A DNA stretch of 64,000 nucleotides from Methylobacterium nonmethylotrophicum (GTDB taxonomy: Bacteria > Pseudomonadota > Alphaproteobacteria > Rhizobiales > Beijerinckiaceae): the NCBI RefSeq assembly GCF_004745635.1, contig NZ_SRLB01000004.1, positions 372,001-436,000 on the forward strand, given 5' to 3'. Made by a program: the position numbers and the translations under genes. Below are positions 49,353-57,841 of the stretch, piece after piece (within the stretch, counting starts at the first letter, position 1; each line of letters opens with the position of its first letter). Under the pieces are notes generated by a model, which did not search any database, was not told where the DNA came from, and saw nothing but the letters and a program-made list of their open reading frames with translations.

Positions 49353-49694
49353 ATGGCGGCCGGTCCGTCTTGCTGGCCAGGGAGAGTGTCTGCACGGGTG
49401 ACTTGACCGTGATCTGAGGTTTGATCCGGCAATGACGATGCAGATCCTCTGCGCGGCCCCGGACGTACGTGATGAATGTTTCTCCTGCAGGGGCCCATCG
49501 GACAGGCGCTCAGGACGAGGTCTTGAACCGGATGTCGGTGCATTGATGTGCGCAGCAGGGTCCCCCCCTCGTCGAATCCGGCAGCTCCGTCGCCTGCGCT
49601 CCGGCTCGGCCGGAAATCTGCCGCAGCGCGAGCAACCATCTCGCCGGCGAGCGTTTCTAGGGTCTGCCGCCCCACGCAGATCCAGGACGCATCC
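49353..49694. other. Intergenic region before the NAD(P)-binding protein gene
   Basis: 342 bp with no convincing gene. A palindromic ACGTACGT-like site lies near 49463-49470. The promoter of the downstream gene must be here, but I could not define it. Confidence 0.3.
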
Positions 49695-50345
49695 ATGGCC
49701 CATCTCCTCGTCATCGGCGCCAGCCAGGGCATCGGCCTGGAGACGGTCAAGGCGGCGCTCGTCGCGGGGCACCGGGTGCGGGCCTTTGCCCGCTCGGCCG
49801 GCAAGATCGCCCTGTCCGATCCCAACCTCGAACGCTTCCCCGGCGACGCCCTGTCGGCGCCCGACATCGCCGGCGCGCTCGAAGGCGTCGACGCCGTGGT
49901 GCAGGCCCTCGGGGTCCCGGTCCGCGACCTGCTCGGGCCGGTGCGGCTGTTCTCGGACGCGACCAACGTGCTCGTGCCGGCGATGGAGCAGGCGGGCGTG
50001 CGCCGGCTGGTGGCGGTCACGGGCTTCGGCACCGGCGACAGCCGCGCGGCGATCAGCCCGCTGCAGCGCCTGCCGTTCCGCCTCGTCTTCGGGCGCGCCT
50101 ACGACGACAAGGATGCCCAGGAAATGCGCATCCGCCGCTCGTCCCTGGACTGGACCTTCGTCCGCCCCGGCGTGCTCACCGGCGGTGCGGCGACAGGGCG
50201 CTACCAGGTGCTCGACCGGAAGTCGTCGTGGAGGAACGGGCTGATCGCCCGGGCCGACGTGGCGCAGTTCATCGTCCGCGAGATCGCGGAGGGCGGCCAT
50301 GTCGGGCGCGCCGTCGTGCTGATCAGCCACGCGCTGCCGCTCTGA
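49695..50345 (+). CDS. NAD(P)-binding (atypical SDR, NmrA/BVR-B-like) protein
   Basis: 216 aa. The N-terminal dinucleotide motif is 'HLLVIGASQGIGLETVKAALVAGHRVRAFAR' (G-A-S-x-G-I-G). 'VDAVVQALGVPVRD', 'RRLVAVTGFGTGDSRA', 'LDWTFVRPGVLTGGAATGRYQVL' and 'IARADVAQFIVREI' are typical of atypical short-chain dehydrogenases such as biliverdin reductase B-like or NmrA-like proteins. The catalytic Tyr-x3-Lys of classical SDRs is absent. Substrate unknown. The start at 49695 is used as the Rossmann fold begins at once. The SOUL gene follows after 18 bases. Confidence 0.85.
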   Translation: MAHLLVIGASQGIGLETVKAALVAGHRVRAFARSAGKIALSDPNLERFPGDALSAPDIAGALEGVDAVVQALGVPVRDLLGPVRLFSDATNVLVPAMEQAGVRRLVAVTGFGTGDSRAAISPLQRLPFRLVFGRAYDDKDAQEMRIRRSSLDWTFVRPGVLTGGAATGRYQVLDRKSSWRNGLIARADVAQFIVREIAEGGHVGRAVVLISHALPL

Positions 50346-50363
50346 CGCGCCGGACCGCGCCCG

Positions 50364-50969
50364 ATGGACAGGATCCTCTACTACGCCGTCACCCTGATCG
50401 AATCTTTCCTCGGGGTGTTCGGGATCCGGTCGTTCTACGACCAGCCCCGCTACGCGGTCGTCGAGCGGCTCGACCGCGGCGTCGAGATCCGCGCCTACGA
50501 GGCGCGCCTGGCCGTCGAGACCGACGCGCGCGGCCAGGGCGACGGCGAGGCGTTCGGGCGGCTGTTTCGCTACATCACCGGCGCCAACCGGGCCGGCGAC
50601 CGCATCGCCATGACGGCGCCCGTAGAGGCGGGCGGGCAGCGCATCGCGATGACGGTCCCGGTCGAGCAGGGCACCGGCGGCACGATACGGTTCTTCCTGC
50701 CGCACGCCGTCGCGGCGGCCGGCGCGCCCGCCCCGACCGAGGCCGGCGTGCGCCTGGTCGCGGTGCCGCCGGAGCGGATCGCGGCCCTGCGCTTTTCCGG
50801 CCGGATCACGCCGGAAGCCCGGGCCGAGCAGGAGCGGATCCTGACGGAGGTGCTGCGGGCCGCCGGCCGCAAACCCGCCGCGCCGCCGTTCTTCATGGGC
50901 TACGACCCGCCCTTCGCGCTGCCGTTCCTGCGGCGCAACGAGGTCGCGGTGCGGCTGGACGCCCAGTGA
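50364..50969 (+). CDS. SOUL-family heme-binding protein
   Basis: 201 aa. An N-terminal hydrophobic stretch ('LYYAVTLIESFLGVFGI') may anchor or export it. The SOUL/HBP fold shows 'PRYAVVERLDRGVEIRAYEARLAVET', 'FGRLFRYITGANRAGDRIAMTAPVE' and 'RIAMTVPVEQG', 'IAALRFSGRITPE', 'PPFFMGYDPPFALPFLRRNEVAVRL'. The repeated IAMT-x-PVE pattern is the family signature. It binds heme or porphyrin by family analogy; a role is not established in bacteria. It lies just after the SDR gene, so the two are probably co-transcribed. Confidence 0.88.
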   Translation: MDRILYYAVTLIESFLGVFGIRSFYDQPRYAVVERLDRGVEIRAYEARLAVETDARGQGDGEAFGRLFRYITGANRAGDRIAMTAPVEAGGQRIAMTVPVEQGTGGTIRFFLPHAVAAAGAPAPTEAGVRLVAVPPERIAALRFSGRITPEARAEQERILTEVLRAAGRKPAAPPFFMGYDPPFALPFLRRNEVAVRLDAQ

Positions 50970-50981
50970 CCGCGTCCGGCC

Positions 50982-51230
50982 TCACTCGCCGACGGGCGCG
51001 CGGACCGGCTTCGCGGCGGGTGCCGGGAGCAGCATCCAGACCGAGGGGCGCCCCTCGGCTTGCGCCTTCGCGTTCGCCTGCCGGGCGGCCACCAGGTCGC
51101 GCGCGAAAGTGCTTTGCGCGGGAGCGGAGGCCGGGCCGGACGGCTTGACGGCATCCCCCGCCACGGCAGGACTTCCGGCCGAAAGCAGGAGGGTCGTCAG
51201 GAGCCCCAGAGAAACGCGTGTCGTGGGCAT
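50982..51230 (-). CDS. Small exported hypothetical protein (82 aa)
   Basis: ATG 51230 has a perfect GGAGG 6 bases upstream and opens a signal peptide (MPTTRVSLGLLTTLLLSAGSPAVAG). The mature ~58 residues contain 'STFARDLVAARQANAKAQAEGRPSVW' and a Pro/Ala-rich end. No family is recognised. It is 107 bases downstream of the alpha/beta-hydrolase gene on the same strand and may share its transcript. Confidence 0.6.
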   Translation of the reverse strand: MPTTRVSLGLLTTLLLSAGSPAVAGDAVKPSGPASAPAQSTFARDLVAARQANAKAQAEGRPSVWMLLPAPAAKPVRAPVGE

Positions 51231-51337
51231 GGTGGCCTCCCTGATCGCGGGGCGTAACGTCCGCGGCGCCCCGAAACTGAGACGCGCCGGCCATTCCGGA
51301 TCCTTTGCGGGCCTGCCGAAAAATTCCGCGACGGCGA

Positions 51338-52357
51338 TCAGCGCCCGTCGGCCCGCGCCACTGCCCGCTTGATCACCTGCTGCACCTCGACGTTCGACAG
51401 GAACAGGTCGTGGTTGATGAGGCCGCTGCCGTAATCCGAGGCGTCGGCGACCCGCACGCCGAGCGCCTCGAGGCGGCTGCGATCCGCCGCCCCGGCCCGG
51501 ATGACGCCGCCCGCGATGGTGCTCGACAATTCGAGCGCCCGGTCGTTGGTCGAGGAGATCACCGTGATCTTCTGCGCCGCGGTGCCCAGGCGCTCGATGC
51601 CGTTGGTGAAGAGGTCGATGTCGATGTCGGGCGCGGCCAGAACCACGGCGCCGATCCGGTCGAGGGCCGCCTCGCCGGCATCGGCCCGCAGCATGCGCAG
51701 GGTCTCGAGGGTGAGGAGCGTGCCCATCGAGTGGGCGACGATGTGGATGCGCCCGCCCTGCGCGGTGGCGAGCGCCCGCAGCAGGTCCTCGAAGGCGTCC
51801 CGCGACCACAGGGCGCTCTCGCGGTCGTAGCCGTAATCGAAGGTCTTGCCGGCGGACGGCCAGCTGAACAGGCCGGAGACCCCGCGGAAGCGGATGCCGT
51901 CGGAGAGCTGCGCCGCGCTCACCGCCGCGGTCTCGAACGATTCGCGGTAGCCGTGGACGTAGATGAGAACGTCGCGCCCGAGCGCCGCTTCCGCGAAGGC
52001 GGTGGCGGCCTCGGGGCCGGTGACGACCCGGGGCGACGCGGCGATGCGCCAATCGCCCGTCACCACCGACGAGACCTTGCCGATCAGCGAGCGGTCGGGC
52101 GCCGACAGGCGCACGGACGCGAAGGCGAGGCCGCGGCCGCGCTGGTCGGTGAAGTAGGGCGGGCGGCCGGCCGGATCGGCCGGGCGGCGGGTCGTGGCGA
52201 CGAGGAGCACCGGGCTGACGTCGAGGGCCGATTGCCGCTCAGGGAGTGGCTCGCCGAGCAGGCCCTCGCCGAGGCAGCCGCCCAGCGACAGGCTGGCGAG
52301 GGCGGAGAAGCCGAGGCGGGCAAGGCCCCGGCGCGTCGGCGCGGCTCTCAGTGTCAT
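51338..52357 (-). CDS. Alpha/beta hydrolase lipoprotein (DUF900-like)
   Basis: 339 aa. The N-terminal signal ends in a lipobox-like 'SLGGC' (Cys ~28), so it is probably a lipoprotein. The hydrolase fold has '[12 protein letters not shown]', '[24 protein letters not shown]' (oxyanion region), '[22 protein letters not shown]' and the nucleophile elbow '[18 protein letters not shown]' (Ser in A-H-S-M-G). '[14 protein letters not shown]' and 'NDRALELS' follow; a catalytic His is likely in '[10 protein letters not shown]'. The family is usually annotated as DUF900 esterase. Substrate unknown. Confidence 0.85.
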   Translation of the reverse strand: MTLRAAPTRRGLARLGFSALASLSLGGCLGEGLLGEPLPERQSALDVSPVLLVATTRRPADPAGRPPYFTDQRGRGLAFASVRLSAPDRSLIGKVSSVVTGDWRIAASPRVVTGPEAATAFAEAALGRDVLIYVHGYRESFETAAVSAAQLSDGIRFRGVSGLFSWPSAGKTFDYGYDRESALWSRDAFEDLLRALATAQGGRIHIVAHSMGTLLTLETLRMLRADAGEAALDRIGAVVLAAPDIDIDLFTNGIERLGTAAQKITVISSTNDRALELSSTIAGGVIRAGAADRSRLEALGVRVADASDYGSGLINHDLFLSNVEVQQVIKRAVARADGR

Positions 52358-52549
52358 GGCGTCCCGTTTCGGTTCCGGCCCGGCCGGCCGTTCGCCACGG
52401 CTTTCAGGCCCGCGATGCGGCAGGAGCGTGACCGCATGGCGTCGTGCCCGGGCATCCTCGCGCCTGTTGCCCGGAGGTCACGGCCGGCGGGCCGCCATCC
52501 ACAGGGCGGGGCCTCGACGGGCGGGCGGCGAGCCGGCAGAAAGGCGGGC

Positions 52550-53536
52550 ATGACCGTTCCGGCCCCCGACCTCGCCCAGCTTCTCGCCGGCAACCGCGCC
52601 GCCCTCGCCCGCGCCATCACGCTGGTCGAGTCGAAGCGGGCCGACCACCGGGCCGCCGCCCGCGACCTCCTCGACGCGGCCCTGCCGCATGCGGGGAAGG
52701 CGGTGCGGGTCGGCATCACGGGCGTGCCGGGGGTAGGCAAGTCGACCACCATCGACGCGCTGGGGGCGAACCTGACGGCGCGGGGCCACAAGGTCGCGGT
52801 GCTGGCGGTCGACCCGAGCTCGTCGCGCACCGGCGGCTCGATCCTCGGCGACAAGACCCGGATGGCGCGGCTCGCCGTCGATCCGAACGCCTTCATCCGG
52901 CCCTCGCCCTCTTCCGGCACACTCGGGGGCGTGGCGGCCAAGACCCGCGAGACGATGCTGCTCTGCGAGGCGGCCGGCTTCGACGTGGTGCTGGTCGAGA
53001 CCGTCGGCGTCGGCCAGTCCGAGACCGCGGTCGCCGACCTCACCGACTTCTTCCTGGTGCTGATGCTGCCCGGCGCCGGCGACGAGTTGCAGGGCATCAA
53101 GAAGGGCATCCTCGAACTCGCCGACATGATCGCGGTCAACAAGGCCGACGGCGAGGAGGGGATGCGGCGGGCCACCGCCGCCGCCGCCGAGTACCGGGCG
53201 GCGCTCCACATCCTGACGCCGGCGAGCGCCACCTGGACGCCGCCGGTGACGACGATCTCGGGGCTGTCGGGCCAGGGCCTCGACGCCCTGTGGGAGGCGG
53301 TGCTCGACCACCGCCGCAAGCTCACGGCGTCCGGCGAGATCGCGGCCAGGCGCCGGAGCCAGGACGTGAAGTGGATGTGGGCCCTGGTCCACGAGCGCCT
53401 GCACCAGCGCCTCACCGGCAGCGCCGAGGTGCGCCGGCGGACGGCGGAGGCCGAGCGGAGGGTGGCGGCGGGGGAGCGCTCGCCGGCCGCCGGTGCGGAC
53501 CTGATCGCCGAGCTGGTCGGCCTCGACAGGGCGTAG
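52550..53536 (+). CDS. meaB: Methylmalonyl-CoA mutase-associated GTPase MeaB
   Basis: 328 aa, the family length. G-protein motifs are present: G1 '[18 protein letters not shown]', '[20 protein letters not shown]' (the MeaB switch region), G3-like '[12 protein letters not shown]' and G4 'AVNKADG'. The Pro-Ser-Ser-Gly-Thr-Leu-Gly-Gly segment ('[16 protein letters not shown]') is also characteristic. It protects and reactivates the adenosylcobalamin-dependent mutase. Functional partner: methylmalonyl-CoA mutase (in methylotrophs also glyoxylate regeneration), not encoded in this window. ATG 52550 has AAGGCGGG upstream. Confidence 0.93.
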   Translation: MTVPAPDLAQLLAGNRAALARAITLVESKRADHRAAARDLLDAALPHAGKAVRVGITGVPGVGKSTTIDALGANLTARGHKVAVLAVDPSSSRTGGSILGDKTRMARLAVDPNAFIRPSPSSGTLGGVAAKTRETMLLCEAAGFDVVLVETVGVGQSETAVADLTDFFLVLMLPGAGDELQGIKKGILELADMIAVNKADGEEGMRRATAAAAEYRAALHILTPASATWTPPVTTISGLSGQGLDALWEAVLDHRRKLTASGEIAARRRSQDVKWMWALVHERLHQRLTGSAEVRRRTAEAERRVAAGERSPAAGADLIAELVGLDRA

Positions 53537-53643
53537 CGTTTTTCGACCCTGACCGCGTGCTGCGGTTCCCGACAGTGCGGCGATGGGGGGGGCGGTCGTA
53601 CGAGCTCGGCTTGATCGGCACCGACGCGCTTCAAGCGCGGGAT

Positions 53644-53898
53644 CCCCTCTCCCACACGGGCTATCGCATTCACACAACCCGGTCTGATTGCTCTCCCCAT
53701 TGAAGGGAGCGCGCCTCCCCTCCCCCTTGTGGGGAGGGGTAAGGGGGTGGGGGTGGTGCCGCGTTGAGCTGTGCGGTGCCTTCTGCACCACCCCCACCCC
53801 TATCCCCTCCCCACAAGGGGGAGGGGAAGTGCGCGCTTTTACAAAGGGTTGGACTTCAAAAGCGATGTGTGAATCTGCAAGCCCACGCGGGAGAGGGG
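53644..53898. repeat. Compound nested inverted repeat (REP/MITE-like)
   Basis: Outer arms 53644-53676 and 53866-53898 are imperfectly complementary over 33 bases. Inner arms of about 50 bases, roughly 53709-53759 and 53785-53836, are complementary with few mismatches and contain CCCTCCCCCTTGTGGGGAGG on one side. Both arms read as one large stem with a short central loop. Confidence 0.8.
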
Positions 53899-54004
53899 GG
53901 AGCGCTTTATTTTATTAGAACAGATCAAGCGGGGCCCATATTACATCTGTGGTTTTGTGTTGCGACAGTATCTTGATAATATCATAATTATTGAAGAGTT
54001 CAGT

Positions 54005-54140
54005 GTCATTCCGGGGCCGCGCAGCGGAGCCCGGAATCCAGACACTCAGGTCATTCTGGATGAAGCGGGACGCGGTCCGCTTTTCTCCGTACCTTCAGCG
54101 CATCTGGACTCCGGGCTCCGCTGTGCGGTCCGGGAATGAC
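54005..54140. repeat. Long inverted repeat, GTCATTCC-type intergenic element
   Basis: Left arm 54005-54042 and right arm 54103-54140 are complementary over 38 bases with four mismatches (both start or end with GTCATTCC and contain CAGCGGAGCCCGGA). The 60-base middle is not repetitive. This type of palindrome is widespread between genes of Rhizobiales. Confidence 0.8.
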
Positions 54141-54251
54141 TCTGAGGCTGTAAAATCTTTGGGAGCCAATCAAAAAAGGCTCTCAGTTGCTACCTCGTCA
54201 AGTCATGTGCTCGCGCGCCGATGAGAGCGGCCGGGCAGCCGGATGCGGATC

Positions 54252-55184
54252 TCAGCATGACCGGCAGGGCATCCGGGTCCAGCGGCCGGCATAGTCGTTC
54301 GCCTCGAACTCTGCCGCTATGAAGGCGATGAACGAGCGCACCTTGGCCGAGAGGTGCTTGCGGGTCGGATAGGCGAAGTTGATGCGCAGCCGCGGCAAGT
54401 CCCACTCGTCGAGCACCGGCACCAGGCGCCCGGCCGCGACGTCGTCGTGGACGATGTAGGTCGGCTGCACCAGGATCCCCATGCCGTTGAGCGCTGCGGC
54501 GCGCAGGATCTGGCCATCGTTCGATTCGAGCAGGCCGTGGGCCGGCACCCGCACCGTCTCGTCCCCGCGGGTGAAGCTCAGCTCGTTGGGGTTGTTGGCA
54601 TAGACGTAGAGAAGCAGCGCGTACCGCGCGAGGTCGTGCGGGTGGGCCGGGATCCCGTGGGCCGCGAGGTAGGACGGGGAGGCGGTCAGGATGCGCCGCG
54701 TCTCGGCGAGGCGCCGGATGGTGATGGCGCGGTCGGGCTCGAACTCGCGGGTGCGGATCGCGACGTCGATGCCGGCATCGATCAGGTCGACGTAGCGGTT
54801 CGAGATCTCGACGTGGACGCGCACGTTGGGATAGCGCGCGTGGTAGGCCGGCAGGCGCGGCGCGATGTGCAGGAGCCCGAAGGACAGCGACGCGCTGACC
54901 CGCAGGAGCCCGCTCGGGGCGAGGACCGCCCCCGTCACCTCCGCCTCGCTGTCGGCGACGTCGGCCAGGATGCCGCGGGCGCGGGTAAGCAGCTTGGCGC
55001 CCTCGTCGGTGAGCGAGAGGGTGCGGGTGCTGCGCCGGACCAGCAGCACGCCGAGGCGCTCCTCCAGCGCCGCCAGGGTGCGGCTCGCCGCGGCGACCGA
55101 GAGGCCGCGGGCCTGGGCGGCGCCGCTGATGCTGCCGGCCTCCGCCACCGCCACCAGGAGATCGAGCTGGCCGAGCCGGTCCAT
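54252..55184 (-). CDS. LysR-family transcriptional regulator of the adjacent catabolic operon
   Basis: 310 aa. The HTH is 'QLDLLVAVAEAGSISGAAQARGLSVAAASRTLAALEERLGVLLVRRSTRTLSLTDEG' (landmarks of the DmlR/CrgA-like group, e.g. 'LVRRSTRTLSLTDEG'). The effector domain has 'LLRVSASLSFGLLHIAPRLPAYHARYPNV' and 'DVAIRTREFEPDRAI'. ATG 55184 is chosen over a TTG 18 bases upstream. It is divergent from the Dabb protein/maleylacetate reductase operon with a 111-bp gap, so it probably controls that operon. The inducer is presumably an aromatic pathway intermediate. Confidence 0.88.
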   Translation of the reverse strand: MDRLGQLDLLVAVAEAGSISGAAQARGLSVAAASRTLAALEERLGVLLVRRSTRTLSLTDEGAKLLTRARGILADVADSEAEVTGAVLAPSGLLRVSASLSFGLLHIAPRLPAYHARYPNVRVHVEISNRYVDLIDAGIDVAIRTREFEPDRAITIRRLAETRRILTASPSYLAAHGIPAHPHDLARYALLLYVYANNPNELSFTRGDETVRVPAHGLLESNDGQILRAAALNGMGILVQPTYIVHDDVAAGRLVPVLDEWDLPRLRINFAYPTRKHLSAKVRSFIAFIAAEFEANDYAGRWTRMPCRSC

Positions 55185-55295
55185 TTGTCTCGCTCTGCGC
55201 AAAAGTGATTCACGATCGGGTCATCTTATGCGGTGCCCGCGAAAAACTTAAAAATCTCCCTGACGGCGCCGGAGGGCGCCGCGGGGAGGGACGCC
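55185..55295. promoter_or_regulatory. Divergent promoter region, LysR gene / hydroxyquinol operon
   Basis: 111 bp between the LysR start and the first catabolic gene. It has a moderately AT-rich central part ('GAAAAACTTAAAAATCTCC') and a GGCGCCGGAGGGCGCC hairpin just before the ribosome binding site of the plus-strand gene. The LysR site is expected here. Confidence 0.45.
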
Positions 55296-55601
55296 ATGAT
55301 CAAGCACATCGTGATGTGGCGGGTGGCCGGCGCCTCGCCGGACGAGCGGGCGGGCAATGCCGAGCGCATCCGCAGCGCCTTCGAGGGCCTGCGCGGCAAG
55401 ATCCCGGGCCTCCTGCACATCGAGGTGGGCCTCGACCGCAGCCGGATCGAGTACGCCTGCGACGTAGTGCTCTACAGCGAGTTCGATTCGGACGCCGCCC
55501 TCGACCGCTACCGCGACCATCCCGAGCACGGGCGGGTGCGGGCGGAGATCGAGGGCCTGCGGATCACCCGCCACCAGGTCGATTACGCGGTGGGGGCCTG
55601 A
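55296..55601 (+). CDS. Dabb-family (stress-responsive A/B barrel) protein
   Basis: 101 aa. 'MIKHIVMWRVA' at the start, 'IPGLLHIEVGLDRSRIEYACDVVLYSEFDSDAALDRYRDHPEHGRVRAEI' in the middle and 'HQVDYAVG' at the end are the Dabb barrel pattern. Such small barrel proteins accompany aromatic degradation clusters and may be accessory or isomerase-like. ATG 55296 has GGGGAGGG upstream. It is the first gene of the operon and ends 2 bases before maleylacetate reductase. Confidence 0.85.
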   Translation: MIKHIVMWRVAGASPDERAGNAERIRSAFEGLRGKIPGLLHIEVGLDRSRIEYACDVVLYSEFDSDAALDRYRDHPEHGRVRAEIEGLRITRHQVDYAVGA

Positions 55602-55603
55602 CC

Positions 55604-56668
55604 ATGGAGCCGTTCCGCTTCCCCGGCCTGCCGACCCGCGTGGTCTTCGGCCACGGCACGCTCGCCAAGGTCGGCGACGAGATGGAGCGCCTCGGGCGGA
55701 AGCGCGCGGTGGTGCTGGCGACCCCGCCGCAACGCGGCCAGGCCGAGGCGCTGGCCGCCCTCCTCGGGGATCGCGCCGCCGGCGTGATCGCAGACGCCGT
55801 GATGCACACCCCCGTCGCGGTGACGGACGGCGCGCTCGCGCAGCTGCGCGCCCTCGACGCCGATTGCCTGGTGGCCGTCGGCGGCGGCTCGACCACCGGC
55901 CTGTCGAAGGCGCTCGCCTTGCGCACCGACCTCGACCAGATCGTCGTGCCGACGACCTATGCGGGGTCCGAGATGACGCCGATCCTGGGCGAGACCCGGG
56001 ACGGCACCAAGACGACGCAGAAATCCCCAAAGATCCTGCCGGAGGTGGTCGTCTACGACGTCGACCTGACGCTCGGGTTGCCGGTAGCCTTGAGCGCCAC
56101 CTCGGGCATGAACGCCATCGCCCATGCGGTCGAGGCGCTCTATGCCGAGGACCGCAACCCGATCGTCTCGCTGATGGCCGAGGAGGCGATCCGGGCCCTC
56201 GCCCGGGCCCTGCCGGTCATCGTCGCCGACCCGCAGGATCGCGCGGCGCGGTCCGACGCGCTCTACGGCGCTTGGCTCGCCGGCGCCTGCCTCGGCACGG
56301 TCGGCATGGCGCTGCACCACAAGCTCTGCCACGTGCTCGGCGGCACCTTCGACCTGCCCCACGCCGAGACCCACACGGTCGTGCTGCCGCACGCGGTTGC
56401 CTACAACGCGCCCGCCGTCCCCGACGCCATGGCGCGGGTCGCCCGGGCGCTCGGGGCTTCGAGCGCCGCGCAAGGCCTCTACGACCTCGCCGCGCGGCTC
56501 GGCGCCCCGACGGCGCTCGAAGCCCTCGGCATGCCGGAGGCCGGGCTCGAGCGGGCGGCGGACGCCGCGGTGGCGAGTCCTTACCCGAATCCGCGGTCCC
56601 TCGCGCGCGATGGGATCCGCCGGCTCCTCGACGACGCCTATCATGGGCGCCGGCCGGACGCGGCCTGA
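55604..56668 (+). CDS. Maleylacetate reductase
   Basis: 354 aa, iron-containing alcohol dehydrogenase fold. 'RVVFGHGTLAKVGDEMERLGRKRAVVLATPPQRGQAEALAALLG', 'LVAVGGGSTTGLSKALAL', 'VVPTTYAGSEMTPILGETRDGTKTT', 'SATSGMNAIAHAVEALYAEDRNP', 'MALHHKLCHVLGGTFDLPHAETHTVVLPHAVAYNAP' are typical of maleylacetate reductases, which lack the full metal site of Fe-ADHs. It reduces maleylacetate to 3-oxoadipate with NAD(P)H, the last step before the beta-ketoadipate pathway. Neighbours supply the dioxygenase that makes maleylacetate. Confidence 0.9.
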   Translation: MEPFRFPGLPTRVVFGHGTLAKVGDEMERLGRKRAVVLATPPQRGQAEALAALLGDRAAGVIADAVMHTPVAVTDGALAQLRALDADCLVAVGGGSTTGLSKALALRTDLDQIVVPTTYAGSEMTPILGETRDGTKTTQKSPKILPEVVVYDVDLTLGLPVALSATSGMNAIAHAVEALYAEDRNPIVSLMAEEAIRALARALPVIVADPQDRAARSDALYGAWLAGACLGTVGMALHHKLCHVLGGTFDLPHAETHTVVLPHAVAYNAPAVPDAMARVARALGASSAAQGLYDLAARLGAPTALEALGMPEAGLERAADAAVASPYPNPRSLARDGIRRLLDDAYHGRRPDAA

Positions 56669-56723
56669 GCGACGACCGGGCCTACGCCCGGGAGACAACA
56701 AGACCAGACAGGGAGGTTCGCCG

Positions 56724-57587
56724 ATGCGCGACTTCAACGAGCACACCATCACCCAGGCGGTGGTCGACCGGTTCGCCGACACGCCGGACCCGCGCCTGAA
56801 GACGATCGTGACGAGCCTGGTGCGCCACCTGCACGACTTCGTGCGCGACGTCGACCTGACCTTCGAGGAGTGGCAGGCCGGCATCGCCTTCCTGACCCGC
56901 ACCGGCCATCTCTGCGACCAGCACCGGCAGGAATTCATCCTGCTCTCCGACACCCTCGGCGTCTCGATGCTGGTCGACGCCATCAACCACCGCATGCCGG
57001 AGGGCGCGACCGAGACGACGGTGCTCGGGCCGTTCTACGTCGAGGCGGCGCCCGAGCGGCCGAACGGCGCGGACATCGCCGGCCCGCTCGAGGGCACGCC
57101 GCTCCTCGTCACCGGCTCGGTCGCCTCGGCCGGCGGCCGTCCGCTCGCGGGCGCCACGGTCGATGTCTGGCACGCCGACGAGGACGGCGCCTACGACGTG
57201 CAGCAGCTCGATGCACTCGGTGGCCTCGCCGGCCGGGCGCAGTTCCGCACCGACGCGGAGGGGCGCTTCCATTTCTGGACCATCGTGCCGGCCTGGTACC
57301 CGATCCCCGATGACGGCCCGGTCGGCGACATGCTCAAGGCCACCGGCCGCCACCCGAACCGCCCGGCCCACGTGCATTTCATGATCGGCGCCGAGGGGCA
57401 CGAGACCCTGATCACCCACGTCTTCGCGGCGGACAGCCCGTGGCTCGATTCCGACGCGGTGTTCGGGGTGAAGAACTCGCTCATTGCGGAGTTCGCGGAG
57501 CACCCGGCCGGCACGGCGCCGGACGGACGGAAGATGGACAAGCCGTACCGGCACCTGGCCTACGATTTCGGCCTCAAGGCGAAGTGA
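56724..57587 (+). CDS. Hydroxyquinol 1,2-dioxygenase (intradiol)
   Basis: 287 aa. The N-terminal helical dimer domain (~1-95) precedes the dioxygenase fold with 'TVLGPFYVEAAPE', 'GATVDVWHADEDGAYDVQQ' (first Tyr ligand region), 'WYPIPDDGPVGDML' (second Tyr) and 'RPAHVHFMI' (two His). Fe(III) ligands are therefore complete. It cleaves hydroxyquinol (1,2,4-benzenetriol) to maleylacetate. The substrate choice over catechol rests on the maleylacetate reductase neighbour and the 'DVQ' wording. ATG 56724 has GGGAGG upstream. Confidence 0.9.
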   Translation: MRDFNEHTITQAVVDRFADTPDPRLKTIVTSLVRHLHDFVRDVDLTFEEWQAGIAFLTRTGHLCDQHRQEFILLSDTLGVSMLVDAINHRMPEGATETTVLGPFYVEAAPERPNGADIAGPLEGTPLLVTGSVASAGGRPLAGATVDVWHADEDGAYDVQQLDALGGLAGRAQFRTDAEGRFHFWTIVPAWYPIPDDGPVGDMLKATGRHPNRPAHVHFMIGAEGHETLITHVFAADSPWLDSDAVFGVKNSLIAEFAEHPAGTAPDGRKMDKPYRHLAYDFGLKAK

Positions 57588-57635
57588 GGGCCGGCCGGAC
57601 CTCGGCCCGGACCGGAATCCGATCTCTCCCACCCG

Positions 57636-57775
57636 CGACCTCATCCTGAGGTGACCGGCGATCGAAGATCGATTCGATCTTTGATCGACGGCCTCGAAGG
57701 AGGGTTCCAGACGTCTCTGCGATCCCTGGAGCCCTCCTTCGAGGCACGCTTCGCGTGCACCTCAGGATGAGGTCG
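57636..57775. repeat. Nested inverted repeat inside the catabolic operon
   Basis: Outer arms 57636-57653 and 57758-57775 are perfectly complementary over 18 bases (CGACCTCATCCTGAGGTG). Inner arms 57692-57710 and 57726-57744 are complementary over 19 bases with one mismatch. It lies between the dioxygenase and hydroxylase genes. Confidence 0.82.
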
Positions 57776-57841
57776 TGGGCGGGACAAGCCGCAACAAGAA
57801 AAACCCCGAATCCCCGAAGGCCAAGCAAGGGAGCCAACGCC

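Larger units (their letters stand above)
53537..54251. other. Gene-free repeat region between meaB and a LysR gene
   Basis: 715 bp without a gene. It holds a compound inverted repeat of about 255 bp (53644-53898), a second inverted repeat (54005-54140) and, between them, an AT-rich patch at about 53898-53995 that contrasts sharply with the genome. The short open frames found here run through the repeats and are not genes. Confidence 0.7.

Noticed and set aside
53688..54224. Short plus-strand frames in the meaB-LysR gap
   Set aside because: They run through inverted repeats and an AT-rich patch and have no protein character.
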